Source: Aplectana chamaeleonis (Eukaryota; Nematoda; Chromadorea; Rhabditida; Cosmocercidae). From it: 64,000 nucleotides of DNA. A model generated the notes under the pieces. That model had not been told where the DNA came from, did not search any database, and was given only the letters and a program-made list of their open reading frames with translations. The stretch lies in contig JAPDOI010001837.1 of NCBI GenBank assembly GCA_029168955.1, positions 1 through 64,000 of the forward strand. The letters are read 5' to 3'. Below are positions 1 to 11,567 of the stretch, piece by piece (the first letter of the stretch is position 1; every line of letters starts with the position of its first letter). The position numbers and the translations under genes are program-made.

Positions 1-3000
1 CACGATGTCCAGATAACGCTCATCAGAATCCCGAAGCACTTCTGACGACGTCCTGATCAGAAGCCCGAAGCACTTTTCACGGTGTTCCGATGACGTCATC
101 AGAAGCCCGAAGCACTTTTCGCGATGTCCCGATGACGTCATCAGAAGCCCGAAGCACTTTTCACGACGTCCCGATGACGTCATCAGAAGCCCGAAGCACT
201 TTTCGCGATGTCCCGATGACGTCATCAGAAGCCCGAAGCACTTTTCGCGATGTCCCTATGACGTCATCAGAATTCGGAAGCACTTTTCACGACGTCGTGA
301 TGACGTCATCAGAAGCCCGAAGCACTTTTAACGACGTCACGATGACGTCATCAGGAGCTCGAAGCACTTTTCGCGATGTCCAGATGACGTCATCAGAATC
401 CCGAAGCATTTTTCGCGATGTCCCGATGACGTCATCAGGAGCCCGAAGCACTTTTCATGGTGTTCCGATGTCGTCATCGGAAGCCCGAAGCACTATTCGC
501 GATGTCCCGATGACGTCATCAGAAGCCCGAAGCACTTTCCGCGATGTCCCGATGACGTCATCAGAATTCTGAAGCACTTTTCACGATGTCCAGATAACGT
601 CATCAGAATCCCGAAGCACTTCTGACGACGTCCTGATCAGGAGCCCGAAGCACCGTTCACGGTGTTCCGATGACGTCATCAGAAGCCCGAAGTACTTTTC
701 GCGATGTCCCGATGACGTCATCAGAAGCCCGAAGCACTTTTCACGACGTCACGATGACGTCATCAGGAGCCCGAAGCACTTTTCGCGATGTCCAGATGAC
801 GTCATCAGAATCCCGAAGCATTTTTCACGATGTCCAGATGACGTCATCAGAAGCCCGAAGCACTTTTCGCAATGTCCCGATGACGTCATCAGAAGCCCGA
901 AGCACTTTTCGCGATGTCCCTATGACGTCATCAGAATTCGGAAGCACTTTTCGCGATGTCCAGATAACGTCATCAGAATCCCGAAGCACTTTTCGCGATG
1001 TCCCGATGACGTCATCAGGAGCCCGAAGCACTTTTCACGGTGTTCCGATGACGTCATCAGAAGCCCGAAGCACTTTTCGCGAAGTCCCGATGACGTCACC
1101 CGAAGCCCGAAGCACTTTTCACGACGTCGTGATGACGTCATCAGAAGCCCGAAGCACTTTTCACGACGTCACGATGACGTCATCAGGAGCCCGAAGCACT
1201 TTTCGCGATGTCCAGATGACGTCATCAGAATCCCGAAGCATTTTTCACGATGTCCAGATGACGTCATCAGAATCCCGAAGCATTTTTCACGATGTCCAGA
1301 TGACGTCATCAGGAGCCCGAAGCACTTTTCACGGTGTTCCGATGTCGTCATCAGAAGCCCGAAGCACTTTTCGCGATGTCCCGATGACGTCATCAGGAGC
1401 CCGAAGCACTTTTCACGGTGTTCCGATGTCGTCATCGGAAGCCCGAAGCACTTTTCGCGATGTCCCGATGACGTCATCAGAATTCGGAAGCACTTTTCAC
1501 GATGTCCAGATAACGTCATCAGAATCCCGAAGCACTTCTGACGACGTCCTGATCAGAAGCCCGAAGCACTTTTCACGGTGTTCCGATGACGTCATCAGAA
1601 GCCCGAAGCACTTTTCGCGATGTCCCGATGACGTCATCAGAAGCCCGAAGCACTTTTCGCGATGTCCCGATGACGTCATCAGAAGCCCGAAGCACTTTTC
1701 GCGATGTCCCTATGACGTCATCAGAATTCGGAAGCACTTTTCACGACGTCGTGATGACGTCATCAGAAGCCCGAAGCACTTTTAACGACGTCACGATGAC
1801 GTCATCAGGAGCTCGAAGCACTTTTCGCGATGTCCAGATGACGTCATCAGAATCCCGAAGCATTTTTCACGATGTCCAGATGACGTCATCAGAATCCCGA
1901 AGCACTTTTCACGATGTCCAGATGACGTCATCAGGAGCCCGAAGCACTTTTCACGGTGTTCCGATGTCGTCATCAGAAGCCCGAAGCACTTTTCGCGATG
2001 TCCCGATGACGTCATCAGGAGCCCGAAGCACTTTTCATGGTGTTCCGATGACGTCATCAGAAGCCCGAAGCACTTTTCGCGATGTCCCGATGACGTCACC
2101 AGAAGCCCGAAGCACTTTTCACGACGTCGTGATGACGTCATCAGAAGCCCGAAGCACTTTTAACGACGTCACGATGACGTCATCAGGAGCTCGAAGCACT
2201 TTTCGCGATGTCCAGATGACGTCATCAGAATCCCGAAGCATTTTTCACGATGTCCAGATGACGTCATCAGAATCCCGAAGCACTTTTCACGATGTCCAGA
2301 TGACGTCATCAGGAGCCCGAAGCACTTTTCACGGTGTTCCGATGTCGTCATCAGAAGCCCGAAGCACTTTTCGCGATGTCCCGATGACGTCATCAGGAGC
2401 CCGAAGCACTTTTCATGGTGTTCCGATGTCGTCATCGGAAGCCCGAAGCACTATTCGCGATGTCCCGATGACGTCATCAGAAGCCCGAAGCACTTTCCGC
2501 GATGTCCCGATGACGTCATCAGAATTCTGAAGCACTTTTCACGATGTCCAGATAACGTCATCAGAATCCCGAAGCACTTCTGACGACGTCCTGATCAGGA
2601 GCCCGAAGCACCGTTCACGGTGTTCCGATGACGTCATCAGAAGCCCGAAGTACTTTTCGCGATGTCCCGATGACGTCATCAGAAGCCCGAAGCACTTTTC
2701 ACGACGTCACGATGACGTCATCAGGAGCCCGAAGCACTTTTCGCGATGTCCAGATGACGTCATCAGAATCCCGAAGCATTTTTCACGATGTACAGATGAC
2801 GTCATCAGAAGCCCGAAGCACTTTTCACGACGTCCCGATGACGTCATCAGAAGCCCGAAGCACTTTTCGCGATGTCCCGATGACGTCATCAGAAGCCCGA
2901 AGCACTTTTCGCGATGTCCCTATGACGTCATCAGAATTCGGAAGCACTTTTCACGATGTCCAGATAACGTCATCAGAATCCCGAAGCACTTTTCGCGATG

Positions 3001-3797
3001 TCCCGATGACGTCATCAGGAGCCCGAAGCACTTTTCACGGTGTTCCGATGACGTCATCAGAAGCCCGAAGCACTTTTCGCGATGTCCCGATGACGTCACC
3101 AGAAGCCCGAAGCACTTTTCACGACGTCGTGATGACGTCATCAGAAGCCCGAAGCACTTTTCACGACGTCACGATGACGTCATCAGGAGCCCGAAGCACT
3201 TTTCGCGATGTCCAGATGACGTCATCAGAATCCCGAAGCATTTTTCACGATGTCCAGATGACGTCATCAGAATCCCGAAGCACTTTTCACGATGTCCAGA
3301 TGACGTCATCAGGAGCCCGAAGCACTTTTCACGGTGTTCCGATGTCGTCATCAGAAGCCCGAAGCACTTTTCGCGATGTCCCGATGACGTCATCAGGAGC
3401 CCGAAGCACTTTTCACGGTGTTCCGATGTCGTCATCGGAAGCCCGAAGCACTTTTCGCGATGTCCCGATGACGTCATCAGAAGCCCGAAGCACTTTTCGC
3501 GATGTCCCGATGACGTCATCAGAATTCGGAAGCACTTTTCACGATGTCCAGATAACGTCATCAGAATCCCGAAGCACTTCTGACGACGTCCTGATCAGGA
3601 GCCCGAAGCACTTTTCACGGTGTTCCGATGACGTCATCAGAAGCCCGAAGTACTTTTCGCGATGTCCCGATGACGTCATCAGAAGCCCGAAGCACTTTTC
3701 ACGACGTCCCGATGACGTCATCAGGAGCCCGAAGCACTTTTCGCGATGTCCAGATGACGTCATCAGAATCCCGAAGCACTTTTCACGACGTCCCGAT
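1..3797 (+). repeat. 42-bp minisatellite array A with a TGACGTCA palindrome in most units
   Basis: About 90 tandem units with a 42-bp period. A typical unit reads CACTTTTCGCGATGTCCC, then GATGACGTCATC, then AGAAGCCCGAAG. Most units contain the perfect 8-bp palindrome TGACGTCA. Because 42 is 14 codons and the unit lacks stops in several frames, both strands show long open frames with a 14-residue repeat; unit differences change residues freely, so this is not coding. Rare variants (CACTATTCGCG at 491 and 2449, CACCGTTCACGG at 651 and 2609, TCAGAATTCT at 561 and 2519) recur exactly 1958 bp apart, which shows a higher-order duplication. A deviant unit containing CTGACGACGTCCTGATCAG recurs near 30, 615, 1535, 2577 and 3577. 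The array starts before the window and decays after 3797. Confidence 0.95.
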
Positions 3798-3970
3798 GAT
3801 GCCATCAAAATCCCCAATCACCTACAAATCGATCACTTACCAGCCTACGTACCCCTACCAACTTACCTGTCTGCCAAGTTGATTGCCTGCAACCATTGGC
3901 AGTGAATATTAGCAGTGAGGACTGAAAAGCGTGACGGGCCACGGCCTACGGCGCACACCATGAAATTTTC

Positions 3971-4447
3971 TTAAAGGCAGCATACACGCTCGTAAACGTA
4001 ATTGAGATAACTACAGAATTAGAATCGTATGGCACAGAACACAATGCCCACGCATTTCTAACCGCCAAAAACGACCCGCAATGACGCTACACGAGTGAGA
4101 AGTTGGCCCCGCCCCTGTATCGGCCCGCCCCTTGTGTTTGCGTCCTCCTCCAAAGCAGGGGTGCTAGGCCATTCCCACCGTCGACGGCGTTTAAGGGTGG
4201 TGGAATAGGTACAATAGGTAAATCACACACATCGACGACGGTGGAAATGGCCCAGCACCCGTGTTTTGCAGGAGAAAACAAATACAGGGGGCGGGCAGAG
4301 ACAGGGCGGGGTCAACTTCTCACTCGTGTAGCGTCATTTTGGGCCGTTTTCGACGCTTCAAAATGCGTGGGCGTTGTGTTCAGTGCCATACAATTCTAAT
4401 TTCGTAGTTAACTCAATTACGTTTACGAGCGTGTATGCTGCCTTTAA
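3971..4447. mobile_element. TTAA-flanked foldback MITE (AGGCAGCATACACG family)
   Basis: A 477-bp inverted-repeat element. The left end is TTAA followed by AGGCAGCATACACGCTCG; the right end is its reverse complement followed by TTAA. The arms run about 180 bp inward and pair nearly continuously, for example the AGAAGTTGGCCCCGCCC stretch against the GGCGGGGTCAACTTCT stretch. There is no coding capacity. TTAA flanks are the signature of piggyBac-type target choice, so a piggyBac-like transposase acting in trans is a reasonable inference, but none is seen here. A second member with the same termini lies at 46609-47247. Confidence 0.85.
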
Positions 4448-4627
4448 GTATTCGGGCTCACAACTTTGTTATTTGTGAATCGATTTTGTTGAAATTCGGA
4501 CAGCAGGTGTATTTTGGACCTCTTCGCTTATATCCTGAAGGAAATCTCCAGAAATTTTGTTTCAAAGATTCTATTAACTATTTTATAGAATCTTAAGTGA
4601 TCACAAGGCCTAGGCAAAACCAAACCT

Positions 4628-4650
4628 CTCCAGCCGCTTCGCGGCTGGAG
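4628..4650 (-). repeat. 23-nt perfect hairpin with TTC/GAA loop
   Basis: The left arm CTCCAGCCGC, the loop TTC and the exact complementary right arm give a 10-bp perfect stem. On the minus strand the cap reads GCGAAGC, a sequence known to form an unusually stable DNA mini-hairpin. The following minus-strand bases AGGTTTGGTTTTGCC resemble the box that follows the other hairpins of this family (39444, 39817, 60441). Confidence 0.75.
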
Positions 4651-4981
4651 CGATTCATGCCGACTTGTACATGAACATAAAGTCTCTTTTGCGGAGACAT
4701 TAAGTCTCGAATTGGCAGAGTGAGGGTCAAGTCGGTTGGTCTGATATAGAAATACAATTTTTGTCATCATTTCATGGCGTTGTGGCAATCGGTACCGCTG
4801 GCTATTGGGAGTTTACAGGTGACCAGAAGTATTCGGCCACGAGGATGCCGAAAATAGGGTGCTATCGCAGCGACGGGGGGGCCACTTGGCCATCGCACAT
4901 GGCCCAGTCACCCATTTCTCCGTGCCGCATCTACTCTCCTGATTTTCAAAAGAGGAGGAAAACCTTGGGTTGATTCTCAGT

Positions 4982-6169
4982 TTAAAGGCAGTGTTCATGA
5001 TAATCTTCAATTTTGAGATTATTGGCTATATTGATTAAGTGGCCCCCGGGTAGAACTAAAATAATGCAGAAAATGAGAAAAACGCACCAGAAGTACACGA
5101 AATCCTTATGTATCACCCCGGATCTTAAGTATCACAGGAAGTGTTTGTTGTGACGACGAAATCTTTTGTGGACCCATCCCTTGCAATTCTCTACTCTCTA
5201 TTGCTCCGTTCTCTCCTTAGGGCCCTAACTGATCTTGCTTTGCATAATATATTCTTCTATTTTCGATTGACCCAAATTTCCACCGAATACAACCACCATG
5301 AACATGTTCATCCAACCGGACAACTAGCCCATGTTATTGAATAATCTCACTGAAATACGATGTTTTAATGCATTTCTCGTCATTTCTTTGTAGTTGTGGT
5401 AACACTTGGAGGCCAACACAGTGTTTTATGTGAAAAACTCGGGGACGAAAATCATCATGAACATTGCTCTCAAGTGGCGGCATGAAAAAATGGGCGTGGC
5501 CACGAGCGATGAGTGGCTCCCCCCTCACTACGATAGCACCAAAATAAATACACGGAACTCACCGATTTCACATCTGGGGTCCCTAACGGGTTGTTCGAAT
5601 CCAGAAATGGACCTCTCACGAATAGAAAGTATTTACGATATCAGACGTCTGATACCGTCATTAGCCAGTGTTTTCTATTAAAGGCAGTGTTCACGATGAT
5701 TTTCGTTTCCGAGTTGTCCACTCAAAACAATGCGTTGGCCACCAAGAGTTACCAAAATTACGAAAAGACGGCGAGAAACGCACTAAAACGCCTTATTTCA
5801 ATGACATTATTACCTGACCTGGACTAGTTGTCCGGCGGGTTGAACACGTTCACGGTGGTTGTCACCGGCGAAAAGTGGACTCAACCGAAAGTTGAAGAAT
5901 ATTTAATGCCGAGCAGTATTAGTTAGCATCCGAAGCAAAGCATGGAACAACAAAAAGCAGATGATTGCGAAGGGTGGGTCCACAATAGATTTCTTTGTCA
6001 CAACGAACAGTTCCTGTGAGAGTGAAGCAGTGGAGTGAAAGAAAAGGATTTCGTGTCCTTCTGGTGCGTTTTTGTCGATTTCTTCCTTATTTCAGTTCTA
6101 CCCGGAGGCCAAACAATCGATTTACCTATTAATCTCGAAATTGAAAATTATTGTGAACACTACTTTTAA
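4982..6169. mobile_element. Composite TTAA foldback element (AGGCAGTGTTC family)
   Basis: A 1188-bp imperfect palindrome. The left end is TTAA-AGGCAGTGTTCATGAT; the right end is the reverse complement (GTGAACACTACTT, then TTAA). The left arm runs to about 5474 and the right arm starts again near 5678 with another AGGCAGTGTTCACGATGAT, so each arm looks like a whole MITE and the element resembles two copies joined head to head around a 200-bp centre. Paired blocks include the CCCCCGGGTAGAACT region near 5043 with the GTTCTACCCGGAGG region near 6096. No coding potential was found. The same family gives the 192-bp element at 50326-50517. Confidence 0.75.
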
Positions 6170-6182
6170 AGATCCTTTCACA

Positions 6183-6297
6183 GTTCGCCGGACGACGCCG
6201 TCCGACACGTTCTTAGATAGGACTGTGGCGTCGGCGCGGCCCGCATAGACGCCACAGTCCTATCTTATAACATGTCGGACGGTGTCGTTCGGCAAAC
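6183..6297. repeat. Short inverted repeat with two 50-nt arms and a 15-nt loop
   Basis: Bases 6183-6232 and 6248-6297 are reverse complements with only a handful of mismatches and no gaps. The innermost block GATAGGACTGTGGCGTC pairs perfectly. Long, gap-free pairing over such a short loop suggests either a very young MITE or a structured transcript. It begins just after the right TTAA of the preceding foldback. Confidence 0.8.
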
Positions 6298-8351
6298 AAC
6301 GAGGGGGCTTTAGAGATTCCATATAAATACCCTGCTCCCCAGGATGGAGGGTGCTACCCTAGATGCCCGAGCAGCTCGCACGGAAGAGCTTGGCTTGCGT
6401 TGCGGCTCGGTTTGATAAGAGGTGAACCAGTGGCCATGTGGTGTTCCGGCCCCAGCCCGAGCACCTGGTAATCGATGCTGATCAGGGATGAGCGGAATTC
6501 CGTTCTCCGAGTTCCGATTACCGCAGGTTTTTAGGCCTCGGAATTCCGCGTTCCGAATTGCGAAAAATGGGCGCGGAAATCGGAACAAAATGCGGAAATA
6601 ATATTAACCTGCATCCACTGACAGAATCTGACGAGTTGAGACTTGCCAACTTCTGTCAAGACCTGGTGAAGCTGATCAATTTCCATGGGATCCAGGGCTA
6701 TGCGTAATTGGAACTTTAGAATTCATTGGTCGTTCAACGAGACACAACCCTCTTTATTCGTTAGTCTTTAGAAGTCCAGACTTTGAAAATAGACATTGCT
6801 AACTAGGGAACCTCGCAGGGCCATCCCCACCATTTCAAAGCTGATGAATGTTTTCTAGTCAACTCGGCACGCTCTCTTCGAATCTGAACTCGGATTTTGT
6901 TGCGGATATCTGCGAAAAAAGTTTTGGCCGGTAAAGCTTCGTATTTTCTGCACCTTTGCTGAACGTGACGTTTGTATGTAGTTCTCGAATGAATTTGGCT
7001 AAAATCTTCCATGAAGTTTACTTGACGGTACTGGGTTACTTGACCTACTGAACTTGAATTATAAGCCGGTTTCTTAATTTCCAAACGATTAAGCTGGGGA
7101 TTCGTGAGTTACAGATTTGAAAAGGCTAAAAGACCCGAACCCGAATTGTTTGTAGAGCGCCTTTTTTCTATCAAAAATGCGCACTAGTGTTTGGAAAACC
7201 CGGAAACGGACCTCACAATTGTGTTCAGCGCCCAGAACTACCCCTTCTCTCAAGGGTATGCACGCTTTCGTATCAGGAGGGGTGCTCAGCGCGTGTTTCA
7301 CGGAAAAGTGGGCGGATGGTAGTGAGTGTCGAGCTTCTTTTTGTCTGAGGATAAGGTTAGCGACTGGTCTGTGACTTCTGCTACGCGGTCGCTTTCTATT
7401 GATATGGTGCGTCATACACGAGAACCGGTGCGTGCCGTACACATCTGTAACCGTCGTCTCTGCACGAAAATCGTCTCTGCACAAACATTGCTCCATTTAA
7501 ATGACTGATTCAAACTCTATTTCCGAATATTGTAAAACTCAAGTTCGCGTATATCTATGGGCGGCTTTAAAGGATATATTCCTGAAACATTTTTTGAGTT
7601 CTTGAATACGACTGCATAGAATGTGCACAGAATGGCTCCGCAGCTTGTAGTTTGAAAAACTTCTCTAGATTCGAAAACGGGTCTAGGTTTTTTTCGACTG
7701 TAAGGTTTCTAAGGGGATCGCCATCAGAAAAATTAAAGGCTTTCGCGACAACGCCTAAATATCACCCCACCATTTTATAAATATCACCATTTGAGGGGTA
7801 TAACGCTTTTGCTTAGCACCGAAGCGATTCCTTGCCCCCGACACCGCGCGACGCTATCTTGAGGACATAACACTGATATTCAAGACGTTAGACGTCGTTT
7901 AGTTAGAAATAGTAGTGACAGTAGGTTACTGATATCGTGGGCCACCTAGGCATGTACATAGGTATCTTGAACATCCAGCGGCGGAATATTTGTCGAAGTT
8001 GGTTTGACCGCCCTCCCCCCCCCCACCATAGGTGAGCGATGGTAGTGAATAATGATTTTCTAACGATTTCTCGAGAAGCTTACGGAAACTTTAGACATTT
8101 TTTAGTCGTTAGCCATTCGACGTAACCGCAAAAAAGGCTTCCCATCTATACCAGAGGTTCAAGGACACATTTTTCGATGCCAGCAGCAAGTAAACTTCGT
8201 TCCGTTTTCCGAATTCCGCAGATTTTGAGTCTCGGAATCCCGCTCTCCTACTTCCGAATTTTCGCCTCCCTGCGTGCTGCTCGGGCATCTAGGATATGTG
8301 GGATGGGGCCGCACTGTGGCGCGGTGCACTTGGCCACGCCCATTTTTCTAA
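6298..8351. other. Mostly unassigned stretch with a weak inverted pair and a doubtful exon
   Basis: The block CTAGATGCCCGAGCAGC at about 6359 is repeated inverted near 8276, each next to degenerate CGGAATTCCG-like sequence, so the stretch may be a decayed 2-kb foldback. On the minus strand 7097-6803 is open for about 95 codons after a possible acceptor ending TCCCCAG, and 7496-7089 is also open. Neither product was recognised, and the basic composition is not diagnostic. No RNA gene was seen. Confidence 0.3.
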
Positions 8352-10498
8352 CAAGGGAAGTATAAGAAGCGTAGGTCTGAACGGTAGAACTCAAATGTTA
8401 TGTGAGAATGTCCACGTCTTACATAGTAGAACAGTGTTGATGACCCGCCGCGAAACATAGACCTGAAGGAGTTATAAGCTCCGAAAGTTTGACGGCCATC
8501 GATCTCCTCCTAGTCTACGATTTCCTAGGCGCCGACTCGAGCAGCATCGACGGCGCAGAGGAAGGGATGGCTGATGGTAGGCACTAAACCAGGGTTTGAA
8601 TCCTCTCTAGAGCTGCTGTTTTGCAAATTCACGGAACTTCCATATTGTGATCAAGATATATATCCCAAATGTCATTTTATCTTTTTGCTGCGCGATCTGG
8701 GCATACCGACGTTCAAATAGACTTGGGTACAAGGAATTCAACGATTCGCTTCCCATCAAGGAGTTCCCATTGATTTGGAGAATTCACATGATTCGGAAAT
8801 ATTACAACACATATTTGGAACAATTTTATCAGTCTGTGGGACGCAAAATACATAACCAATTTCAGCACCAGTGGTAAATGGGCACATATTGCATGAAACA
8901 TAAGCAAACTGAACAGTAGGGACAGCAAATGAACGCGATAGGCTCCTGGCAACCTATCTCCTCACAGGGGCCAAGCTCTACTGGGAATACGAGATCAGTT
9001 GGACTTTCGAAAAGACCCGGGCGGGCCAGAACGTAGCCGGCCTTAAACCACGCGCACTCTACAAGCTTTTCGAGTGATGGATGACACAAGATACGGTGTA
9101 CCAGTGACACGACCTAAAAATTCGAAGTTCTGATTGTGAGGAGCGCAATAGTAATAACTGAAATCCATGTACCTTCAGAATATTGTCTCGTTTCTGGATG
9201 TCAAAAGGAAGATCGTGGACGATCACGTGCGTGTGCAATCGCTTAAGCAGCGCTTTCACATAGCTGAAAAACCCGACGTCTGCCGGCTGAACCAGGCTCG
9301 TAGCGCCAGGTGGTACCGTAAAAATCTGCAAGTTTTTCCCAGCCGGCACAAGAGCCTGTATAGCGTTCTGATTGGAAAAACCACTCCACGAGCCGAGGAG
9401 CAGAACACAACTCTTCGGCATTTGCGGCATGAAAACATGCTCGAAAAATTCATGTGTTGTTGACGTCGTCATGATATGGGATAATCCGCTGACGACGTGA
9501 AGATTCTTCGTCTTGAATACACCCTTCAATGGGAAGCGGCCGCCCGGCTCTGGCAATTGAACAAAGAGCATTTCTCCGACCTTGCCTGATGCGAAAATGA
9601 GGGGCATGATGGTCAGGCTATGGGTAGTCGCAGAAGCCGACTGCACCAACCGCACCGTCTTCTTCTCCCCTTTGAAGGACAAACATCTCGGCATCTGTAA
9701 ATTTGGAACATAGCTGATTTTCTTCTATCTCTTCCGAATTAGTAGTTTTTTACTCACCGTTGTCTCTTCGTTCAGGCCGGACTGGTCGATATTGACGAAA
9801 GATGCGATTGGGATAACGTTCATTTTTGCTCTAACCTTTGCAACAAAATCAGCGGCAGCTCTCTCGACTGTTTCTTGATCCACAAATGACTTTTTTTTGC
9901 ACGAATCGAGTTATGCGACGCCCGGAGATTCCAACATGTCTCTTGAAGTTGTTCAGCCAACAGTGGGAGGCCTTGAATCCCAAAACTGGATCAGGCATTC
10001 CACGGTTAACTGCCAGAGCGAGTAACTTGTTCCAAATATGTGTTGTAATATTTTCGAATCATGTAAATTCTCCAAATCAATGGGAACTCCTTGATGGGAA
10101 GTGAATCGTTGAATTCCTTGTACCCAAGTCTATTTCAACGTCGGTATGCCCAGATCGCGCAGCAAAAAGATAAAATGACAATTGGGATATAATTCTTGAT
10201 TAAAATATGGAAGTTCCTTGAATTTGCAAAACAGCAACTCTGGAGAGAATTCGAACTCTGGTCTAGTGCCTACCATCAGCCATCCCTTCCTCTGCGCCGT
10301 CGATGCTGTTGGAGTCGGCGCTTTTGAAATCGTAGACTAGGAGGAGATCGATGGCCGTCAAACTTTCGGAGCTTATAACTCCTTCAGGTCTATGTTTCGC
10401 GGCGGGTCATCAACACTGTTCCACTATGTAAGACGTGAACATTCTCACATGACATTTGATTTCTACCGTTCAGACCTACGCTTCTTATACTTCCCTTG
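8352..10498 (-). mobile_element. Tc4/Tc5-like DNA transposon with 470-bp terminal inverted repeats
   Basis: The element is 2147 bp, starts CAAGGGAAGTATAAGAAGCG and ends with the complement, and is flanked on both sides by TAA, which fits the TNA target duplication of the Tc4/Tc5 branch of the mariner superfamily. The arms (8352-8826 and 10027-10498) match over about 470 bp at high identity, including ACGGCGCAGAGGAAGGGATG near 8550. The interior holds a transposase gene on the minus strand (separate entry). Both arms contain a tRNA B-box-like block GGTTTGAATCC near 8593. The long arms match the known Tc5 layout; the decay in the transposase means this copy is probably immobile. Confidence 0.88.
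8862..10031 (-). pseudogene. Tc5-like transposase, three visible exons, decayed
   Basis: Read on the minus strand. The first segment (about 10031-9758) encodes a CENP-B/Tc5-type helix-turn-helix region (FKASHCWLNNFKRH), breaks frame at an 8-T run (9891-9898), then reads VNIDQSGLNEE, the first catalytic Asp block (codon 9785-9787). An intron of 63 nt (9695-9757, GTGAGT to TTTACAG) leads to 9694-9173, containing LLGSWSGF and QPADVGFF. A 59-nt intron (9114-9172) leads to 9113-8862, ending in a Cys-rich tail (CCPYCSVCLCF). Both introns are phase 0. The family normally has Asp where this copy has Gly (GGC at 9392-9394), so the DDD triad is broken; the third Asp is at 9278-9280. The true start was not found and may lie in the terminal repeat. 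Confidence 0.8.
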
Positions 10499-10501
10499 TA
10501 A

Positions 10502-11195
10502 GCAACACTTATTTTGAGCACCTACTCGTGGTATTCCCTGTAAATGGGGGTGGCCAAGTGCGATACAAAAGTGTCCACCCATCCCACATAGCACTGGATG
10601 GAGCACTTTGAACGTTTCCAACAGAAGGAGACGGCCGTCTAGAAGGGATGTCTTTGCGCGAAACTGGTGTACGTACCATAGCGGCATAGATGACAAAGCT
10701 TCGCAGGATATGCGAAACATGGGTAAATTGTGCGACACCAAAATTGATGTAAGCAGGACCCCAGGGGCCGCATGCATACCTCCCCTATCGGGGGTTCAGT
10801 CGAAACGTATTAAATGATAATCTACTTCGTGTGAAAACAGGGGAAAGCTAGCGATAAGTATGCAAAGATCTGAGGTCTTGTGCTATTAAACCTACAAAAA
10901 CCGGCTAGTTGCTCGAAAAGTGCTGTGGTCGGACCATCTCGAGCTTCGATGCCACGGTACTGTACTATTCCTACTGAAGACCAGGGTCAGGCGTGGCAAT
11001 GGGACCGGTCGATGGAGAGTGCGCCCCCACCCCTCCCTCCCAGCGGGTGGCTCGTCTCTGCGTCCTCCCTTCTCCGCGAACAAGTGAACAAAAACTCGAT
11101 TATTTCCCCTTCATTCTCTACTTTGGTTTTTCGTTTTTTTATAAACAAAAAAATTACCAATACTTTTTTGTTTGCCGGCTCGTTCTGGGCTCCGG
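10502..11195. other. Unassigned stretch between transposons
   Basis: No gene, RNA or clear repeat structure was recognised. The block with ACTTTGAACG near 10606 resembles the sequence near 63648, so a diverged piece of the minisatellite flank may be present. Confidence 0.25.
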
Positions 11196-11345
11196 CTCAT
11201 TGGAGAGCTAGGGATCTCAAACTCGGGCTGTGAGTAGTACTAATGAAAGGTTTTAAAACAAAACCGATATGAACAGGATCCGTGAGAGAAGTTTTTGCTC
11301 ATACTTGACACCTCCAAGTTCGGAAGAGAATTTGAGCAAATTTGA
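11196..11345 (+). repeat. Dispersed repeat, left copy flanking the RTE element
   Basis: The blocks CTCAAACTCGGGCTGTGAG and GCAGGATCC/ACAGGATCC-like sequence, followed by TTTTTCTCATACTT-like sequence, recur in the same orientation at about 14757-14890 with moderate divergence. The RTE LINE therefore sits between two direct copies of an older repeat. There is no coding potential. Confidence 0.6.
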
Positions 11346-11567
11346 CGCTGAAAATAACACATCGATCTGCTTTTCTCGGCTGATGTCAGGTGGCAAGTTG
11401 TTCTCCACAAAACGTTGTCCCAGAAAATGTCGCGCAGTCCCTTCCCGGAGGATCCGCCGAAAATTTTCCTCAATGGGATAGAAGCGGTTTCTTGTTTAGT
11501 GTTTTATGTTTTATAACTCCGCCATGGACGGTCCCAAGCCCGGCTGAGAAAGGAGGAGGGTTGTCCC

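Noticed and set aside
1..3797. CRISPR-like regular repeats
   Set aside because: The repeats are contiguous 42-bp units without unique spacers, and the DNA is eukaryotic.
90..3905. Long 14-residue-repeat proteins (MTSSEARSTFRDVP type) on both strands of array A
   Set aside because: The period of 42 bp keeps frames open on both strands at once, unit differences are not biased to silent sites, and no start context, introns or domains are seen.
7089..7496. 135-codon minus-strand frame as a gene
   Set aside because: No recognised family, a competing open frame on the other strand, and no supporting splice sites.
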